From assembly GCA_004535795.1 (NCBI GenBank), contig SPIA01000002.1, positions 17,930 to 55,668 of the forward strand: a stretch of DNA of 37,739 nucleotides. The letters are read 5' to 3'. Positions 36,176-37,739 of the stretch are shown piece by piece (within the stretch, counting starts at the first letter, position 1; each line of letters starts with the position of its first letter). This stretch comes from Gammaproteobacteria bacterium LSUCC0057. Its GTDB lineage: Bacteria > Pseudomonadota > Gammaproteobacteria > Pseudomonadales > Porticoccaceae. The position numbers and the translations under genes are program-made. A model generated the notes under the pieces. It was not told where the DNA came from and did not search any database. It saw only the letters and a program-made list of their open reading frames with translations.

Positions 36176-37066
36176 ATGTTTCGCATTGGACTGTTTTTAG
36201 CCACTAACCTCGCCATTATTTTACTCGCCAGTATCACTCTGCGGCTACTCGGTGTCGGCGGTATTCTCGCCGACAACGGTGTCGATCTCGATCTGCAGGG
36301 GCTGCTGGCGTTTTGTGCGGTGTTTGGTTTCGCCGGAGCGCTGGTCTCGCTGCTGATCTCCAAACCGATGGCGAAGTTTTCGACCCGCGCCCAGGTGATT
36401 GAGCGCCCCGCTGACAGCGAGCAGCGCTGGTTGCTGGAGACGGTCGCCGACCTGGCCAAAGCGGCTAACATTGGCATGCCGCAAGTGGCCATTTTCCCCG
36501 CCCAGCAGGCCAACGCCTACGCCACTGGCTGGAATCGCAACAACGCCTTGGTGGCGGTGAGCCAGGGCCTCCTGCAGCGCTTTGATCGCGAGCAGGTGCG
36601 CGCCGTGCTGGCCCATGAGATCGGCCACGTCGCCAACGGCGACATGGTCACCTTGGCACTGGTGCAGGGGGTGATCAATACCTTTGTGATGTTCTTGGCC
36701 CGACTGGCGGGCTTTTTTGTCGACCGCGTGCTGCTCAAGAATGAGCGCGGCCTCGGCATCGGCTACTGGGTCACGACAATTATCGCCGAAATTGTACTGG
36801 GTATTTTGGCCTCTACCATTGTTATGTGGTTCTCGCGCCAACGTGAATACCGCGCCGACCAGGCCGGTGCACAACTCAGTTCGCCAGCGGCGATGATCTC
36901 TGCTTTGCAGGCCCTGCAGCGCGAGGTCAACGCCCACGTGCCCAATCAGATGCCCGACACAATGACCGCCTTCGGCATCTCTCCCGGCTGGAAAAAAGAC
37001 GTCCGCAAGTGGTTTACCACCCACCCGCCGCTGGAGCAGCGCATTGCCAGGCTCCAGCAGCTGTGA
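36176..37066 (+). CDS. htpX: Membrane metalloprotease HtpX
   Basis: Inner-membrane M48 protease (296 aa) for quality control of membrane proteins. ATG at 36176 has GGAGAG upstream; the frame to 36086 is not supported. The active site is HEIGHVANGD (His147, Glu148, His151) with the third ligand in REYRADQAGA. Two N-terminal helices and two further helices (about 158-215) are present. The end overlaps the next gene start (GTGA). Confidence 0.96.
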   Translation: MFRIGLFLATNLAIILLASITLRLLGVGGILADNGVDLDLQGLLAFCAVFGFAGALVSLLISKPMAKFSTRAQVIERPADSEQRWLLETVADLAKAANIGMPQVAIFPAQQANAYATGWNRNNALVAVSQGLLQRFDREQVRAVLAHEIGHVANGDMVTLALVQGVINTFVMFLARLAGFFVDRVLLKNERGLGIGYWVTTIIAEIVLGILASTIVMWFSRQREYRADQAGAQLSSPAAMISALQALQREVNAHVPNQMPDTMTAFGISPGWKKDVRKWFTTHPPLEQRIARLQQL

Positions 37067-37461
37067 GTTTGACCGAGCGACAGCTGCTCTGCCAGCACAG
37101 CCAACTGAGCGAGGGCACCACGCTCGAGTTAGAGTACCGCGGCAGCACCATTATTGTGCTGCTACACCAGCAACAGTTGCACGCCTACTGGAACCTATGC
37201 CCGCACCTATCGGTGCCGCTCAACTGGGCGCCCAACCGCTTTCTCGACCCCTCCAAGAGCTATCTGCAGTGCGCCACCCACGGTGCGCTGTTTCAACTCG
37301 ACGACGGCCTCTGTGTCAGCGGCCCTTGTAGCGATGACCGCTTGCAGCGCGTCGAGACCGAGCGGGTTGGCGATGACTACTATATTAGCGCCGGCCAGCA
37401 ACAGCCCGAGTCGCCGCGCAATTTTCGCCGCGAGGCGCTTGAGGAGATGGAGGGCGACTGA
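37063..37461 (+). CDS. Small Rieske [2Fe-2S] protein
   Basis: Soluble Rieske-type protein (132 aa) of unknown partner. The GTG at 37063 overlaps the htpX stop (GTGA); the frame further upstream lies inside htpX. Cluster ligands are CPH (Cys46, His48) and CATHGALF (Cys70, His73). The 21 residues between them (with LNWAPNRFLD) are longer than in many dioxygenase ferredoxins. Translational coupling to htpX is suggested. No oxygenase or reductase is nearby. Confidence 0.88.
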   Translation: MSLTERQLLCQHSQLSEGTTLELEYRGSTIIVLLHQQQLHAYWNLCPHLSVPLNWAPNRFLDPSKSYLQCATHGALFQLDDGLCVSGPCSDDRLQRVETERVGDDYYISAGQQQPESPRNFRREALEEMEGD

Positions 37462-37503
37462 CCCGGTGGCGGTTGGCGGCGACTCCACTAGGCGACAAAT
37501 TGC

Positions 37504-37532
37504 TTGAAAAAACTCGGCGCAACCACTATAAC
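37504..37532 (+). promoter_or_regulatory. Sigma-70 promoter of the histone-like gene
   Basis: TTGAAA (37504-37509) and TATAAC (37527-37532) are exactly 17 bases apart. The start site would be near 37539, about 43 bases before the ATG. GGTCT-TAAC-AGACC (37537-37550) forms a small inverted repeat over that start site. Confidence 0.75.
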
Positions 37533-37581
37533 CCTTGGTCTTAACAGACCTTGGGCAGAATAATCAAAAAAGGACTTCACC

Positions 37582-37739
37582 ATGGCCACTAAAAAGACCA
37601 CTAGCAGCAAAACTGCTGTCGCCAACAAGGGCACAGCAACTAACAAAACGGTGAAGTCCGCTGCAGCAAAAAAAGCTGTAGATAAAAAAGCCCCAGCGAA
37701 AAAGGCCCCAGCTAAGAAAGCACCGGTAGCAAAAAAGGC
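37582..37739 (+). CDS. Lys/Ala/Pro-rich histone H1-like protein (partial, C-terminus off window)
   Basis: First 52 codons of a basic protein starting MATKKTTSSKTAVANKG. After a Thr/Ser-rich start it goes into KKAPAKKAP repeats and runs off the edge. Such KAPAKK repeats are typical of AlgP/AlgR3-type and other histone H1-like DNA-binding proteins. AAGGA sits about eight bases upstream of the ATG. The repeats are encoded with varied codons (gcc, gca, gcg, gct). Its full length and any N-terminal domain type cannot be judged here. Confidence 0.75.
   Translation, partial: MATKKTTSSKTAVANKGTATNKTVKSAAAKKAVDKKAPAKKAPAKKAPVAKK

Overview
The window is a dense, GC-rich stretch of a gammaproteobacterial chromosome. 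The proteins and gene order resemble Pseudomonas and its relatives: petABC-sspA-sspB beside rpsI-rplM, the rsmI/lpoA-yraN-diaA-dolP block, and fimX-serB-ahpA. I base this on remembered gene orders, not on a search. No tRNA, rRNA, CRISPR array, insertion sequence or prophage gene is visible. No gene-free gap reaches 300 bases. The region reads as core genome.

Layout. (1) 1-6821, minus strand: a cbb3-type cytochrome c oxidase operon ccoNOQP followed by the assembly genes ccoG, ccoH and ccoI (ccoI runs off the left edge). An FNR/Anr box and a matching -10 lie upstream of ccoN. (2) 6821-14733: argG, pyrC, rnt, malic enzyme maeB, a sodium:alanine symporter and rsmI. Several ends overlap tail to tail. 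(3) 14735-18284, plus strand: lpoA-yraN-diaA-dolP, closed by a bidirectional terminator. (4) 18291-25543, minus strand: a thiolase, sspB, sspA, the bc1 complex (with cytochrome b and c1 fused in one reading frame), petA, rpsI, rplM and zapE. (5) 25735-29439: zapG, comF and cysE on plus; epmA and efp on minus. (6) 29567-34153: fimX-like gene, serB, and an AhpA/YtjB-type membrane protein. (7) 34163-37739: dgkA, a second cysE and an M15 peptidase in one minus-strand operon; htpX with a small Rieske protein on plus; then the start of a Lys/Ala/Pro-rich histone-H1-like protein.

How the genes work together. The bc1 complex (petA, petBC) passes quinol electrons to cytochrome c, and the cbb3 oxidase reduces oxygen at high affinity, so two parts of one respiratory chain are here. 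The FNR site suggests the oxidase is induced at low oxygen. Other genes cover amino acid synthesis (argG, serB, two cysE), pyrimidines (pyrC), RNA and translation functions (rnt, rsmI, efp/epmA, rpsI, rplM), cell envelope and division (lpoA, dolP, zapE, zapG, dgkA, htpX) and probable type IV pilus / c-di-GMP signalling (fimX-like).

I found no clear new defence or mobile system. The most unusual items are the cytochrome b-c1 fusion, the AhpA-type protein whose cytoplasmic half looks like a degenerate class III cyclase fold, the strongly degenerate FimX homologue, and the duplicated serine acetyltransferases.
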